DNA of 11,052 nt from the NCBI GenBank assembly GCA_900557435.1, contig USSH01000053.1, positions 1-11,052 on the forward strand, written 5' to 3'. The notes under the pieces were generated by a model. The model was given only the letters and a program-made list of their open reading frames with translations. It was not told the DNA's origin and searched no databases. The position numbers and the translations under genes are program-made. Every line of letters begins with the position of its first letter. Positions within the stretch are counted from its first letter, which is position 1. Positions 1 to 7,557 of the stretch are shown here, one piece after another. The stretch is from an uncultured Coprococcus sp. (GTDB lineage: Bacteria; Bacillota; Clostridia; Lachnospirales; Lachnospiraceae).

Positions 1-1049
1 CAGCTATAACCAAGGTGTTCAATGATTATGCCAGAAAGAATAACATCATAAAAGAAAAGGATGACAACCTGTCTGGAGATGATCTCAGAGAAGGACTGGC
101 AGCTATAGTATCTATAAAGATTGGAGATCCTCAGTTTGAGGGACAGACAAAGCAGAAACTTGGAAATTCTGAGGCAAGACCTGCGGTTGAGAGCGTGGTT
201 ACAGAACAGCTTACATACTATCTTGAGCAGAATCCACAGACAGCTAAGATAATTGTAAATAAAGCAGCTGTTGCACAGAGAGCAAGAATTGCAGCTAGAA
301 AGGCAAGAGATGTAGCTAGAAAGGCAAATCTTTCAGATAACATGGCACTTCCTGGAAAGCTTGCTGATTGTTCAGATAAGGATCCTAAGAACTGTGAGAT
401 ATATATAGTCGAGGGAGATTCTGCCGGTGGTTCAGCCAAGACGGCAAGATCAAGAGCAACACAGGCGATACTTCCGCTTAGAGGTAAGATCCTGAATGTT
501 GAGAAGGCAAGAATCGATAGAATACTTGGAAATGAGGAGATCAAGGCTATGATCACCGCATTTGGAACAGGTATTCACGAGAACTTCAACATAGAAAAAC
601 TTAGATATAACAAGATAATAATCATGACTGATGCCGATGTGGATGGAGCTCATATAGCAACACTGCTTCTTACATTCTTCTATAGATTCATGCCTGATCT
701 TATCAGAAAGGGACATGTATATCTGGCACAGCCACCTCTCTACAAGCTGGAGAAAAACAAGAAGGTGTGGTATGCATACAGTGATGATGAACTTAACAGC
801 ATTATCAATGAAGTTGGAAAAGAGCAGAATAGCATTCAGCGATATAAGGGACTTGGAGAGATGGATGCTGAACAGCTCTGGGAGACTACAATGGATCCTG
901 AGAGAAGAGTACTTCTTAGAGTTGCCATCGATGATGATGATGAGTCAGAGATCGACATGACATTCAACGTTCTCATGGGAGATAAAGTTGAGCCACGTCG
1001 TGAATTTATAGAGAAAAATGCCAAGTATGTTAAGAATCTCGATATATAA
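1..1049 (+). CDS. gyrB: DNA gyrase subunit B, C-terminal half (5' end outside window)
   Basis: GyrB supplies the ATPase and part of the DNA-cleavage core of DNA gyrase, which introduces negative supercoils in the cytoplasm. The frame is open from base 3, so the gene begins upstream; about 348 codons are present, roughly the last half of a Gram-positive GyrB of about 640 residues. The N-terminal ATPase domain is missing. Counting from the GTG codon at 15, the TOPRIM domain is clear: [10 protein letters not shown] at residues 133-142 holds the catalytic Glu, and DADVDG at 206-211 holds the metal-binding Asp residues. The C-terminal signature [15 protein letters not shown] (275-289) follows. The ending [14 protein letters not shown] is typical of GyrB rather than ParE, and the neighbouring gyrA supports this. 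The stop is TAA at 1047-1049. The gene is probably transcribed with gyrA, 30 bases downstream. Confidence 0.97.
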   Translation, partial: AITKVFNDYARKNNIIKEKDDNLSGDDLREGLAAIVSIKIGDPQFEGQTKQKLGNSEARPAVESVVTEQLTYYLEQNPQTAKIIVNKAAVAQRARIAARKARDVARKANLSDNMALPGKLADCSDKDPKNCEIYIVEGDSAGGSAKTARSRATQAILPLRGKILNVEKARIDRILGNEEIKAMITAFGTGIHENFNIEKLRYNKIIIMTDADVDGAHIATLLLTFFYRFMPDLIRKGHVYLAQPPLYKLEKNKKVWYAYSDDELNSIINEVGKEQNSIQRYKGLGEMDAEQLWETTMDPERRVLLRVAIDDDDESEIDMTFNVLMGDKVEPRREFIEKNAKYVKNLDI

Positions 1050-1062
1050 AAAATATTGAGAG

Positions 1063-1068
1063 AAAGGA
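1063..1068 (+). promoter_or_regulatory. Ribosome binding site of gyrA
   Basis: AAAGGA lies 11 bases before the ATG at 1080. It supports that start and translation of gyrA from a transcript shared with gyrB, since no terminator or promoter is evident in the 30-base gap. Confidence 0.6.
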
Positions 1069-1079
1069 AAATCTAAAAA

Positions 1080-3650
1080 ATGGATGACGATAAGATTTTT
1101 GATAAAGTAGATGAAGTTGGTCTGAAAAAGACTATGGAGCGTTCATACATTGATTATGCCATGAGCGTCATAGCTGCAAGAGCACTTCCAGATGTAAGAG
1201 ATGGACTCAAGCCTGTTCAGAGAAGAATACTTCATTCTATGAATGAACTTAAAAATGGACCTGACAAGCCACATCGTAAGTGTGCCCGTATCGTCGGTGA
1301 TACAATGGGTAAATATCATCCACATGGTGATAGTTCAATATACGAGGCACTTGTAAAACTGGCTCAGGAATGGAATACAAGATATCCACTTGTCGATGGA
1401 CATGGAAACTTCGGATCAGTGGATGGTGATCATGCAGCTGCCATGCGATATACAGAGGCAAGACTTTCCAAGATATCTACGGAGATGATGGCTGATATTG
1501 CCAAGAATACAGTTGATTTTATAGATAACTTTGATGGAACAGAGAGTGAACCTGTGGTACTTCCATCACGTTATCCTAATCTATTGGTGAATGGTACATC
1601 AGGTATCGCAGTAGGTATGGCTACCAATATTCCACCACATAATTTAAAGGAAACTATCAATGCAGCCATCAAAATCATCGATAACAGAGTAGAAGAAGGT
1701 CGTGAGACAGACATAGATGAACTGATGGAGATAGTGAAGGGACCTGACTTCCCTACAGGTGCCCAGATACTTGGAAGACAGGGCATAAGTGATGCTTATA
1801 AAACCGGAAGAGGTAAGATAAAGGTACGTGCTGTCACAGAAATCGAAACAATGGCTAACGGAAAACACCGCATTATTGTAACCGAACTTCCATATATGGT
1901 TAACAAGGCACTTCTCATAAAGAATATAGTAGATCTTGTAAAAAATAAGAGAATAGATGGAATCACAGATATAAGAGATGAGTCATCAAGAGAAGGAATG
2001 AGAGTTGTCATTGAACTCAGAAAGGATGTAAATGCCAACGTAATACTCAATCAGCTCTTCAAGCATACTCAGCTTCAGGATACATTTGGATGTATCATGC
2101 TTGCACTTGTGGATGGAGTTCCTAAGATACTCAATCTAAAGGATATGCTCACATACTATCTGAAGCATCAGGAAGATGTGGTTTTAAGAAGAACACAGTA
2201 CGATCTCGACAAGGCTAAGAGCAGAGTTCATGTATTAGAGGGTTATCTCATAGCTCTGGACAACATAGATGAAGTTATCTCAATCATCAGAAGTTCAAAG
2301 AACGTCAGAGAGGCAAAGTCAAGACTCATTGAAAGATTTGAACTTACTGAGGTTCAGGCAAGTGCTATAGTTGATATGCAGCTTCGTGCTCTTACCGGTC
2401 TGGAAAGAGAGAAGATAGAGAATGAATACAACGAACTTATGGCTAAGATAGTAGAGTACAATGCAATAATTGCCGATAAGAATAAGCTTCTCGGAGTCAT
2501 CAAGACAGAGCTTGCTGCAATAGCAGATAAGTATGGTGACGAGAGAAGAACATCCATCACAGCTTACTCAGATGATATAACAGACGAGGAGCTCATCAAG
2601 AGAGAAGAGATAGTTATATCCATGACAAAGCTTGGATATATCAAGAGAATGCCAAAGGATACCTTCAAGGTACAGAACAGAGGCGGCAAGGGAATAAAGG
2701 GAATGAACATCATCGACAATGATATCATTGATGAAATATTCCTGACAAATACCCACAACTTCATAATGTTCTTCACCAACATGGGAAGAGTATACAGAAT
2801 GAAGGGATATGAGATACCTGAATCAGGACGTAATGCGAGGGGAGTTGCCATAGTCAACCTTCTCCAGCTTCTTCCAAACGAGAAGGTAACAGCTATCATC
2901 CCTATAGCAGGCTTTGACAAGAGATACCTTATTATGGCTACAAAGAATGGAATAGTCAAAAAAACAAAGATAGAAGCATTCGAGAATATCAGAAAGACGG
3001 GTCTGGCAGCTATAACACTGAATGATGGGGATGAACTCATAGAGGTAAAGGCAACCAGCGGAGAAAATGATATCTTCCTTGTTACAAAGAAGGGAATGTG
3101 CATAAGGTTCAATGAGGGCTGCGTGAGAGATACCGGACGTACATCCATGGGTGTGCGTGGAATCAGATGTGATAAGAGTGATGAAGTTATCGCTATGCAG
3201 CTGGACGTTCAGGGAGAAGAGATTCTCTTTGTAACAGCAAACGGCATGGGCAAGAGAACTGAACTGTCAGAATTTGCTCCTCAGATGAGAGGTGGCAAGG
3301 GTGTCAAGTGTTACAAGATAACCGAAAAGACAGGTGATATAGTAAGTGCAAAAGCAGTTACAAATGATCACGATATCATGATGATGACCAACGAGGGAAT
3401 CATGATAAGAATGCATTGTTCTGATATAACAGTCATTGGCAGAATTACATCGGGAGTCAAGCTTATGAATGTTGGCAATGGTGCATTTGTTGCATCTGTA
3501 GCTAAGCTGGCAAGAAGCAATGAAGAAGAATCTGCAGATGAAGATATAAATGAAGATTCAAATGAAGATATAAATGAAGAAAGTGAAGAAGCTGAAAACA
3601 CCGACACAGCGGATGGTGATGTTCAAGACTCAGATGAAACAGAGCAGTAA
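1080..3650 (+). CDS. gyrA: DNA gyrase subunit A
   Basis: GyrA is the cleavage-religation and DNA-wrapping subunit of gyrase (A2B2). The protein has 856 residues, a usual length. The N-terminal core carries the catalytic tyrosine Y124 in [11 protein letters not shown] (E. coli Y122). The quinolone-determining region is [17 protein letters not shown], with S85 and E89 at the places of E. coli S83 and D87, which looks like a susceptible-type sequence. The C-terminal beta-pinwheel begins near residue 510 and carries the GyrA box as QNRGGKG (532-538), against the common QRRGGKG. That box argues for GyrA over ParC. The last 43 residues (814-856) are very acidic, with 22 Asp/Glu and no Lys/Arg, and include a four-residue repeat [12 protein letters not shown]. 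The ATG at 1080 fits the usual GyrA N terminus and the stop is TAA at 3648-3650. A strong terminator follows. Confidence 0.97.
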   Translation: MDDDKIFDKVDEVGLKKTMERSYIDYAMSVIAARALPDVRDGLKPVQRRILHSMNELKNGPDKPHRKCARIVGDTMGKYHPHGDSSIYEALVKLAQEWNTRYPLVDGHGNFGSVDGDHAAAMRYTEARLSKISTEMMADIAKNTVDFIDNFDGTESEPVVLPSRYPNLLVNGTSGIAVGMATNIPPHNLKETINAAIKIIDNRVEEGRETDIDELMEIVKGPDFPTGAQILGRQGISDAYKTGRGKIKVRAVTEIETMANGKHRIIVTELPYMVNKALLIKNIVDLVKNKRIDGITDIRDESSREGMRVVIELRKDVNANVILNQLFKHTQLQDTFGCIMLALVDGVPKILNLKDMLTYYLKHQEDVVLRRTQYDLDKAKSRVHVLEGYLIALDNIDEVISIIRSSKNVREAKSRLIERFELTEVQASAIVDMQLRALTGLEREKIENEYNELMAKIVEYNAIIADKNKLLGVIKTELAAIADKYGDERRTSITAYSDDITDEELIKREEIVISMTKLGYIKRMPKDTFKVQNRGGKGIKGMNIIDNDIIDEIFLTNTHNFIMFFTNMGRVYRMKGYEIPESGRNARGVAIVNLLQLLPNEKVTAIIPIAGFDKRYLIMATKNGIVKKTKIEAFENIRKTGLAAITLNDGDELIEVKATSGENDIFLVTKKGMCIRFNEGCVRDTGRTSMGVRGIRCDKSDEVIAMQLDVQGEEILFVTANGMGKRTELSEFAPQMRGGKGVKCYKITEKTGDIVSAKAVTNDHDIMMMTNEGIMIRMHCSDITVIGRITSGVKLMNVGNGAFVASVAKLARSNEEESADEDINEDSNEDINEESEEAENTDTADGDVQDSDETEQ
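3540..3581 (+). repeat. 12-bp tandem repeat in the acidic tail of gyrA
   Basis: Three 12-base units start at 3540, 3552 and 3564 (GAAGATATAAAT, GAAGATTCAAAT, GAAGATATAAAT), followed by a half unit GAAGAA. They encode [14 protein letters not shown] in frame. Units of a multiple of three bases can expand or contract without breaking the gene, so the tail length may vary between strains (inference). Confidence 0.8.
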
Positions 3651-3701
3651 TGTATAAAATAAAACAGATTGATAAAGATCATTAAAAATATCTGTATGTA
3701 A

Positions 3702-3741
3702 AAAAGGGTGTATTGTCAAAATTAAGGCAATACACCCTTTT
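3702..3741. terminator. Rho-independent terminator after gyrA, possibly bidirectional
   Basis: AAAAGGGTGTATTG (3702-3715) pairs perfectly with CAATACACCCTTTT (3728-3741). A T·G and a C-G pair extend the stem inward, leaving an 8-base loop. The A-rich left and T-rich right ends would give a U tract in either direction, although it is short and sits inside the stem. It closes the gyrB-gyrA transcript. Confidence 0.85.
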
Positions 3742-3746
3742 GCTGA

Positions 3747-3775
3747 TTGTACGCATATAACGGTTATGATATAAT
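3747..3775 (+). promoter_or_regulatory. Extended -10 promoter for the small membrane gene and perhaps fumAB
   Basis: A perfect -10 TATAAT lies at 3770-3775, preceded by TG at 3767-3768 (TGaTATAAT, extended -10). A weak -35 TTGTAC at 3747-3752 lies 17 bases upstream. The predicted start of transcription near 3782 leaves no room for a ribosome binding site before the ATG at 3784, which supports the start at 3835. Confidence 0.65.
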
Positions 3776-3834
3776 TATTTTTAATGGGAGCAGGTATAAT
3801 TTTTATTATAGATAAACAGTTGGGGGTAATAAGA

Positions 3835-4128
3835 ATGAAAGGTATATTGTCATATTTTATTTCAAATGACATTGGTATTATAGATTCAGTAAATAAGGCT
3901 GCATCATCGATTACGGAAGCCACAACAGAAGGACAGCTGGATCAGATATTTAACAGCACCAAAAAAGCTTCGGAGTGGTCTTACAGTATAATGAACATAA
4001 TTTATGTGCTTGTGGCAATGGTGATAGTGGTTGCTATATTTACCATTACATTGTGTGTATATAAGTACTTTATGAATAGAAAAGATCCAAATTATAAAAA
4101 GAATGATGATACTTTTCTGGATGATTGA
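3835..4128 (+). CDS. Small single-pass membrane protein, unknown function
   Basis: I do not recognise this protein. It has 97 residues from the ATG at 3835, chosen because GGGGG at 3822-3826 gives a good ribosome binding site 8 bases upstream. An in-frame ATG at 3784 is only about 2 bases from the predicted transcription start. Residues 1-50 are a mixed, probably amphipathic region without Cys motifs. Residues about 51-79 form one hydrophobic helix (MNIIYVLVAMVIVVAIFTIT and following). The tail, about 18 residues, starts basic (KYFMNRK) and ends acidic (DDTFLDD). By the positive-inside rule the C terminus is probably cytoplasmic. No signal-peptidase site or lipobox is visible. It has its own promoter after the gyrA terminator, and fumA starts 48 bases later without a terminator between, so it may be the first gene of the fumarase transcript. 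Codon use and spacing suggest a real gene. Confidence 0.7.
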   Translation: MKGILSYFISNDIGIIDSVNKAASSITEATTEGQLDQIFNSTKKASEWSYSIMNIIYVLVAMVIVVAIFTITLCVYKYFMNRKDPNYKKNDDTFLDD

Positions 4129-4176
4129 ATGCTAATGCATTTTCAGATTTTATAAATATAAAATGGCGGTGAAGAG

Positions 4177-5019
4177 ATGAGAGTTATAACAGCAGAAGAA
4201 ATTACTAGAAATGTCAGGGAGATGTGTATAGAGGCAAATGTACACCTTTCCGATGATATGGAAAAAGCAGTCAGAGATTCAGTTGAGACAGAGGACAGTC
4301 CTCTTGGAAAACAGATACTTGGGCAATTGTGCGAGAATCTGGATGTTGCAAGAGAGAATGATATTCCAATCTGTCAGGATACTGGAATGGCTGTTTTTTT
4401 TGTGAATGTTGGACAGGATGTTCATGTGGAAGGAATGAATATAACCGATGCGATCAACGAAGGCGTGAGACAGGGATATACAGATGGATATCTGAGAAAA
4501 TCTGTGGTGAAAGATCCGCTTATCAGAGAAAATACAAAGGACAATACCCCGGCGATAATCCACTATGATATTGTTCCGGGAGAGAATATAGAGATAACCA
4601 TTGCTCCAAAGGGATTTGGAAGTGAGAACATGAGTAAGGTTTATATGCTCAAGCCTGCTGATGGAGAAGAAGGAGTAAAGGCGGCAGTGATTCAGGCGGT
4701 TAAAGATGCCGGACCAAATGCATGTCCTCCGGTATTTGTCGGAGTAGGACTTGGCGGTGACTTTGAACTTGCTGCAAAGATGGCAAAGAAGGCACTTACA
4801 AGAAAGGTTGGAGTACATTCGGATAAGGAACATATTGCAAGAATAGAGAATGAACTTCTTGAGGCAATAAACAATACAGGTATAGGACCTGGAGGCCTGG
4901 GCGGAAAGACCACAGCGCTTGCAGTGAATATAGAAACATATGCGACACATATAGCAGGAATGCCTCTTGCAGTGAATATGTGCTGTCATGTAAATAGGCA
5001 TGTTACAAGGGTTCTGTAG
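4177..5019 (+). CDS. fumA: Class I (Fe-S) fumarate hydratase, alpha subunit
   Basis: This is the N-terminal-half subunit of the oxygen-sensitive [4Fe-4S] hydro-lyases that interconvert fumarate and L-malate. L-tartrate dehydratase (TtdA) is the main alternative in the same family. The protein has 280 residues, the usual alpha length. The three expected cluster cysteines are visible: C66 in PICQDTG, C183 in NACPPVFVGVGLGG, and C270 (or C269) in NMCCHVNRH near the end. Other family motifs are KGFGSENMSKVYML (about 145-158) and GPGGLGGKTTALAV (237-250). The start ATG at 4177 is preceded by GGTGA at 4168-4172. The beta subunit gene starts 38 bases after the stop, so the two form an operon. The symbol is used loosely: Clostridia annotations vary, and sequence alone does not settle fumarate versus tartrate, but fumarate is more likely without tartrate transport genes nearby. 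Confidence 0.9.
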   Translation: MRVITAEEITRNVREMCIEANVHLSDDMEKAVRDSVETEDSPLGKQILGQLCENLDVARENDIPICQDTGMAVFFVNVGQDVHVEGMNITDAINEGVRQGYTDGYLRKSVVKDPLIRENTKDNTPAIIHYDIVPGENIEITIAPKGFGSENMSKVYMLKPADGEEGVKAAVIQAVKDAGPNACPPVFVGVGLGGDFELAAKMAKKALTRKVGVHSDKEHIARIENELLEAINNTGIGPGGLGGKTTALAVNIETYATHIAGMPLAVNMCCHVNRHVTRVL

Positions 5020-5057
5020 AACAGTACAATCTGGATATTTATTTGGAAAGGATCGTT

Positions 5058-5657
5058 ATGGATAAACATATAAAAGCACCATTTGACAGAGAAGAAGTTA
5101 AAAAACTCAGAGCTGGGGATTATGTATATATAGATGGAATAGTTTACAGCGCAAGGGATGCGGCACATAAGAGAATGTATGACTCAATCATTGAGTCAGG
5201 ATGTGCAGATGTATCCGGAACTGAATTGTATGAAAAAGGCATTGTACCAATTGACCTGAATGGAAATGTTATATATTATCTTGGACCTACACCAGCAAAG
5301 CCGGGTCAGGTCATAGGCTCAGCGGGACCAACCACCAGCAGCCGTATGGATAAGTATACCCCGCTTATTCTCAGCAAAGGTTTGTGTGGAATGATCGGAA
5401 AAGGAAAGAGAAGTCCGGAAGTCATAAATGCAATAGTAGAGAATAAAGCGGTCTATTTGGCAGCGGTAGGAGGAGCAGGAGCACTTCTCTCCAAATGCAT
5501 AAAAGAGTCAGAGGTTATAGCTTATGATGATCTTGGAACAGAGGCTATAAGAAAGATGCGGGTGGAGAATTTTCCTGCGATAGTGGTTATAGATTCAGAG
5601 GGAAATAATCTGTACGACACGGCTGTTAAAGATTATCTGGCTGAAAAAAATAAATAA
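5058..5657 (+). CDS. fumB: Class I (Fe-S) fumarate hydratase, beta subunit
   Basis: This is the C-terminal-half subunit of the heteromeric class I fumarase/tartrate dehydratase (TtdB family); it completes the active site with the Fe-S alpha subunit encoded just upstream. The start is taken at the ATG at 5058, with AAAGGA at 5047-5052 five bases before it. An in-frame TTG at 5043 would place the ribosome binding site inside the gene and is unlikely. The protein has 199 residues. Visible family motifs are YSARDAAHKR, YLGPTPAKPGQVIGSAGPTT, SSRMDKYTP, GMIGKGKRSPEV and AVGGAGALLSKCI, all in the usual order. Single-chain fumarases fuse these two halves; here they are separate, as in archaea and many anaerobes. 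The symbol is positional: this is not E. coli FumB, which is a full single-chain enzyme. Confidence 0.9.
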   Translation: MDKHIKAPFDREEVKKLRAGDYVYIDGIVYSARDAAHKRMYDSIIESGCADVSGTELYEKGIVPIDLNGNVIYYLGPTPAKPGQVIGSAGPTTSSRMDKYTPLILSKGLCGMIGKGKRSPEVINAIVENKAVYLAAVGGAGALLSKCIKESEVIAYDDLGTEAIRKMRVENFPAIVVIDSEGNNLYDTAVKDYLAEKNK

Positions 5658-5665
5658 TAACACGG

Positions 5666-5682
5666 ATAGATTAGAAATCTAT
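5666..5682 (+). terminator. Weak hairpin after the fumarase operon
   Basis: ATAGATT (5666-5672) pairs with AATCTAT (5676-5682) around a 3-base loop. It is AT-rich and is followed by TAAAAATATAC rather than a U run, so it is at best a weak terminator. No better candidate exists before 5945, so read-through into the downstream gene is possible. Confidence 0.3.
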
Positions 5683-5690
5683 TAAAAATA

Positions 5691-5745
5691 TACTATTTGT
5701 TAATTTATATATTTATGGATGAAAAATATAGTAAATATTAACAAA
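5691..5745. repeat. AT-rich interrupted inverted repeats in the leader
   Basis: TTTGTTAAT (5696-5704) is the exact reverse complement of ATTAACAAA (5737-5745), and TACTAT (5691-5696) of ATAGTA (5728-5733). The two pairings cross-overlap, so they could not both form fully. They may be protein binding sites, competing RNA folds, or chance in AT-rich DNA. Confidence 0.35.
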
Positions 5746-5768
5746 ATAATTGGTTAAAATGACAGACG

Positions 5769-5805
5769 TTATGTGATTGACGAAAACACATAAAAATAAT
5801 AAACT
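5769..5805 (+). promoter_or_regulatory. Putative promoter with a dyad over its -35 element
   Basis: TTGACG (5777-5782) and TAAACT (5800-5805) with a 17-base spacer make a plausible promoter (5/6 and 4/6 matches). The -35 falls inside a perfect 7-bp dyad, TTATGTG (5769-5775) and CACATAA (5787-5793). The arms are two helical turns apart centre to centre (18 bp), as expected for a dimeric regulator. The predicted transcript would begin near 5812. All of this is inference from pattern. Confidence 0.35.
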
Positions 5806-5844
5806 AAAATACGAGGGAAGATTTAGAAAAAAATCAGTTTTGAT

Positions 5845-5949
5845 TTGGATTCAGATTTGAATTATGATTCAGATGATTTTGACTCAGATAATGAAGATTC
5901 TGAAAAACATGGAGTATTAAAGGATTTAAGAAAAAGGAGAGATTTATGA
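5845..5949 (+). other. Short Asp/Ser-rich reading frame coupled to the FN3 gene (leader peptide?)
   Basis: A frame open after TAG at 5824-5826 can start at TTG 5845 and ends at TGA 5947-5949, which overlaps the ATG (5946) of the next gene as ATGA. It would give about 34 residues: an acidic N-terminal part with a D-L-D-S-D-L, Y-D-S-D-D-F-D-S-D pattern, then a basic end, KDLRKRRDL. The DNA of the acidic part is a loose six-base repeat of the GATTYR kind. There is no ATG. A GAGGGAAG at 5813-5819 looks like a ribosome binding site but is 25 bases from the TTG. It may be a coupled leader peptide, a decayed gene, or simple-sequence DNA; I cannot tell which. Confidence 0.3.
5934..5939 (+). promoter_or_regulatory. 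Ribosome binding site of the FN3 protein gene
   Basis: AAGGAG lies six bases before the ATG at 5946. It is strong and fixes this start. It also lies within the end of the upstream acidic frame, so ribosomes ending there could reinitiate. Confidence 0.75.
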
Positions 5950-7202
5950 GAAGAGAAAGATCATTCAGAAAATCACTGTTATTTCTTGCAGTTATGTCAA
6001 TAATGATATTTGCAATGTCAATAACAGCATCAGCAGCTGCTAAGAATATAAAGCAGACTAAGGGCGGAGAGAATTCTGTATCAGTTTCATGGAGTGGAAC
6101 TAATGATTCAGACAGGTACATTTTATACTATTCAAAGACTGGAAAAGCCGGAACATATAAGGCTGAGAGTAGTAGACCAAGTTCTCTCAGAGAAGTATAT
6201 TTAAGCAAGCTTACAGCTGGATCATCATATTATGTAAAGGTTGTATCATATAAGCAGAATTCAGATTATACTTACACTAAATATGCTACAAGTTCAGCAC
6301 TTCAGGTTGTTACAGCCCCTGCAAGTATTAAATATAGTGATATTTTACAGACTGCAGGAACACCTACATCTGTTACTGCTTCATGGAAGAAATCAGCAGG
6401 CGCATCTGGATATATTGTAAGCAAGAATGATGGCGCTTCAAAGGCAATTACAGGTAACTCAATAAAAGTGTCAGCTTCAGCAGGTAAGCATTATAAGATA
6501 ACAGTAACACCATACAAGAAGTCAAAGTCAGGATTTGTTGCAAAGGCATATTCTACATCAAACTCATATATATTATCATCGCCTTCAACACCTATGTATG
6601 TTGCAAATGGAGCAAAGGGAAATCTGTCATGGATTCCAACAAATAAGAGAAGTTATCCTACAATATATTGGAATACAAATCCTAATGACTATACATATCC
6701 GGCTGGATATCAGGTAGAGGTATACACAGTTGATGGAAAGAAGAAACTTTCATCAGGATCATGTACTTCAAAATATATAAGCATCACTAACTCAAGAGTA
6801 AATGCAGTTATAAAGAACAAAGGTTTCAAGGTAAGGGTAAGATCTTATATAAAGAATGATAAGGCTGTATGCTATAGTAAGTGGTCAGCTATGAATACTA
6901 TAATTCCAGAAGCATCTGTAGATATTAAACAAACAGGTAGTTCAACAGCAAAGGTTACATGGCCAAAGGTTGCAAATGCTACAAAGTATATCATCTATGT
7001 CAGCAAGGATACTGGAGTTAAAGACAGTGGTAATTGGTCAAAGAAGACACTCAGTGCATCAACCACATCTTTCACCATTACAGGTCTTAAGCCACAAAAA
7101 GATTTTGGTGTGTTTGTAATACCTGTTGTAAAGATAGGTAATAAGCAGTACAGTGCAGCTAAGACATGGTATACATATACATGGATATCAAGATACTATT
7201 AA
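5946..7202 (+). CDS. Secreted protein with about four fibronectin type III-like domains
   Basis: The protein has 418 residues and is predicted to be exported: MRRERSFRK is basic, about 12-28 are hydrophobic, and a signal peptidase I site fits ASA (28-30) followed by AAKN. The mature part is a row of beta-rich modules with the W/Y pattern of fibronectin type III or similar Ig-like folds. They span roughly 33-125 (VSVSWSGTNDSDRYILYYS), 128-212 (VTASWKKSAGASGYIVSK), 214-322 and 323-418 (AKVTWPKVANATKYIIYVSK). It is rich in Ser, Thr, Lys and Tyr. No catalytic domain, LPxTG motif, SLH, choline-binding or lipobox anchor is visible, so it is either released or held by partners. Such proteins often bind surfaces or polysaccharide, but no function can be assigned. 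A strong ribosome binding site precedes it and a strong terminator follows. Confidence 0.85.
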   Translation: MRRERSFRKSLLFLAVMSIMIFAMSITASAAAKNIKQTKGGENSVSVSWSGTNDSDRYILYYSKTGKAGTYKAESSRPSSLREVYLSKLTAGSSYYVKVVSYKQNSDYTYTKYATSSALQVVTAPASIKYSDILQTAGTPTSVTASWKKSAGASGYIVSKNDGASKAITGNSIKVSASAGKHYKITVTPYKKSKSGFVAKAYSTSNSYILSSPSTPMYVANGAKGNLSWIPTNKRSYPTIYWNTNPNDYTYPAGYQVEVYTVDGKKKLSSGSCTSKYISITNSRVNAVIKNKGFKVRVRSYIKNDKAVCYSKWSAMNTIIPEASVDIKQTGSSTAKVTWPKVANATKYIIYVSKDTGVKDSGNWSKKTLSASTTSFTITGLKPQKDFGVFVIPVVKIGNKQYSAAKTWYTYTWISRYY

Positions 7203-7220
7203 ATTTAGTATATGAAAGAT

Positions 7221-7264
7221 AAAAATAGTGGGTATGCAGAAATTTCTGTATACCCATTATTTTT
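7221..7264 (+). terminator. Strong terminator after the FN3 protein gene
   Basis: The 22-base arms 7221-7242 and 7243-7264 are complementary except for two G·U-type positions, with the central AATT serving as the loop. The right arm ends in TTATTTTT, giving the U tract. The left side is A-rich, so it could also act on the minus strand, though no minus-strand gene is present. Confidence 0.9.
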
Positions 7265-7278
7265 GCAGAAAAAAGTAG

Positions 7279-7307
7279 TTGACATTGATATGAAAATTTG
7301 ATATTAT
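7279..7307 (+). promoter_or_regulatory. Promoter of the tRNA cluster
   Basis: A perfect -35 TTGACA (7279-7284) and -10 TATTAT (7302-7307, 5/6) are separated by exactly 17 bases. Transcription would start near 7314 and give a 50-base leader before tRNA-Ser. This is the best match to the sigma-70/sigma-A consensus in the window, as expected for tRNA genes. Confidence 0.85.
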
Positions 7308-7363
7308 AAACAAGCGTCAAAAATTAAATACTCTTTGGTAGGAGATTTTTATTTAGGCATTTT

Positions 7364-7451
7364 GCAGAAGTACTCAAGTGGCTGAAGAGGCGCCCCTGCT
7401 AAGGGTGTAGACCGTTTACGCGGTGCGAGGGTTCAAATCCCTCCTTCTGCG
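7364..7451 (+). tRNA. tRNA-Ser (anticodon GCT)
   Basis: The acceptor GCAGAAG (7364-7370) pairs with CTTCTGC (7444-7450), and the discriminator is G7451. The anticodon stem CGCCC/GGGTG closes loop CTGCTAA with anticodon GCT at 7398-7400, reading AGC/AGU. A long variable arm (about 7406-7424, containing ACCG/CGGT) marks the class II shape of serine tRNA. The T arm GAGGG-TTCAAAT-CCCTC is perfect. CCA is not encoded. Confidence 0.96.
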
Positions 7452-7483
7452 TTTCCTTTATAGGAGATGCTTTTAGACGTTAT

Positions 7484-7555
7484 TCCTCGATAGCTCAATG
7501 GTAGAGCACTCGGCTGTTAACCGAGGGGTTGTAGGTTCGAGCCCTACTCGGGGAG
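7484..7555 (+). tRNA. tRNA-Asn (anticodon GTT)
   Basis: The acceptor TCCTCGA (7484-7490) pairs with TCGGGGA (7548-7554) with one T·G, and the discriminator is G7555. The anticodon stem CTCGG/CCGAG encloses CTGTTAA with GTT at 7516-7518. The T arm is GTAGG-TTCGAGC-CCTAC. CCA is not encoded. It lies 32 bases after tRNA-Ser, with no promoter between. Confidence 0.96.
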
Positions 7556-7557
7556 CT

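Noticed and set aside
2564..3148. Minus-strand open frame of 194 codons inside gyrA
   Set aside because: Fully antisense to a conserved part of gyrA, with a low-complexity Ser/Ile/Phe-rich product and no ribosome binding site; a shadow frame.
3784..3834. Earlier in-frame start for the small membrane protein
   Set aside because: It lies about two bases from the predicted transcription start and has no ribosome binding site; ATG 3835 has a good one.
4163..4180. Five-codon frame ATG GCG GTG AAG AGA TGA overlapping the fumA start
   Set aside because: Too short and without a ribosome binding site of its own; it contains the fumA one, so the overlap is probably chance.
4279..5001. Minus-strand open frame of 240 codons over fumA
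   Set aside because: Antisense shadow of a conserved enzyme, with Cys/Tyr/Ile-rich nonsense composition.
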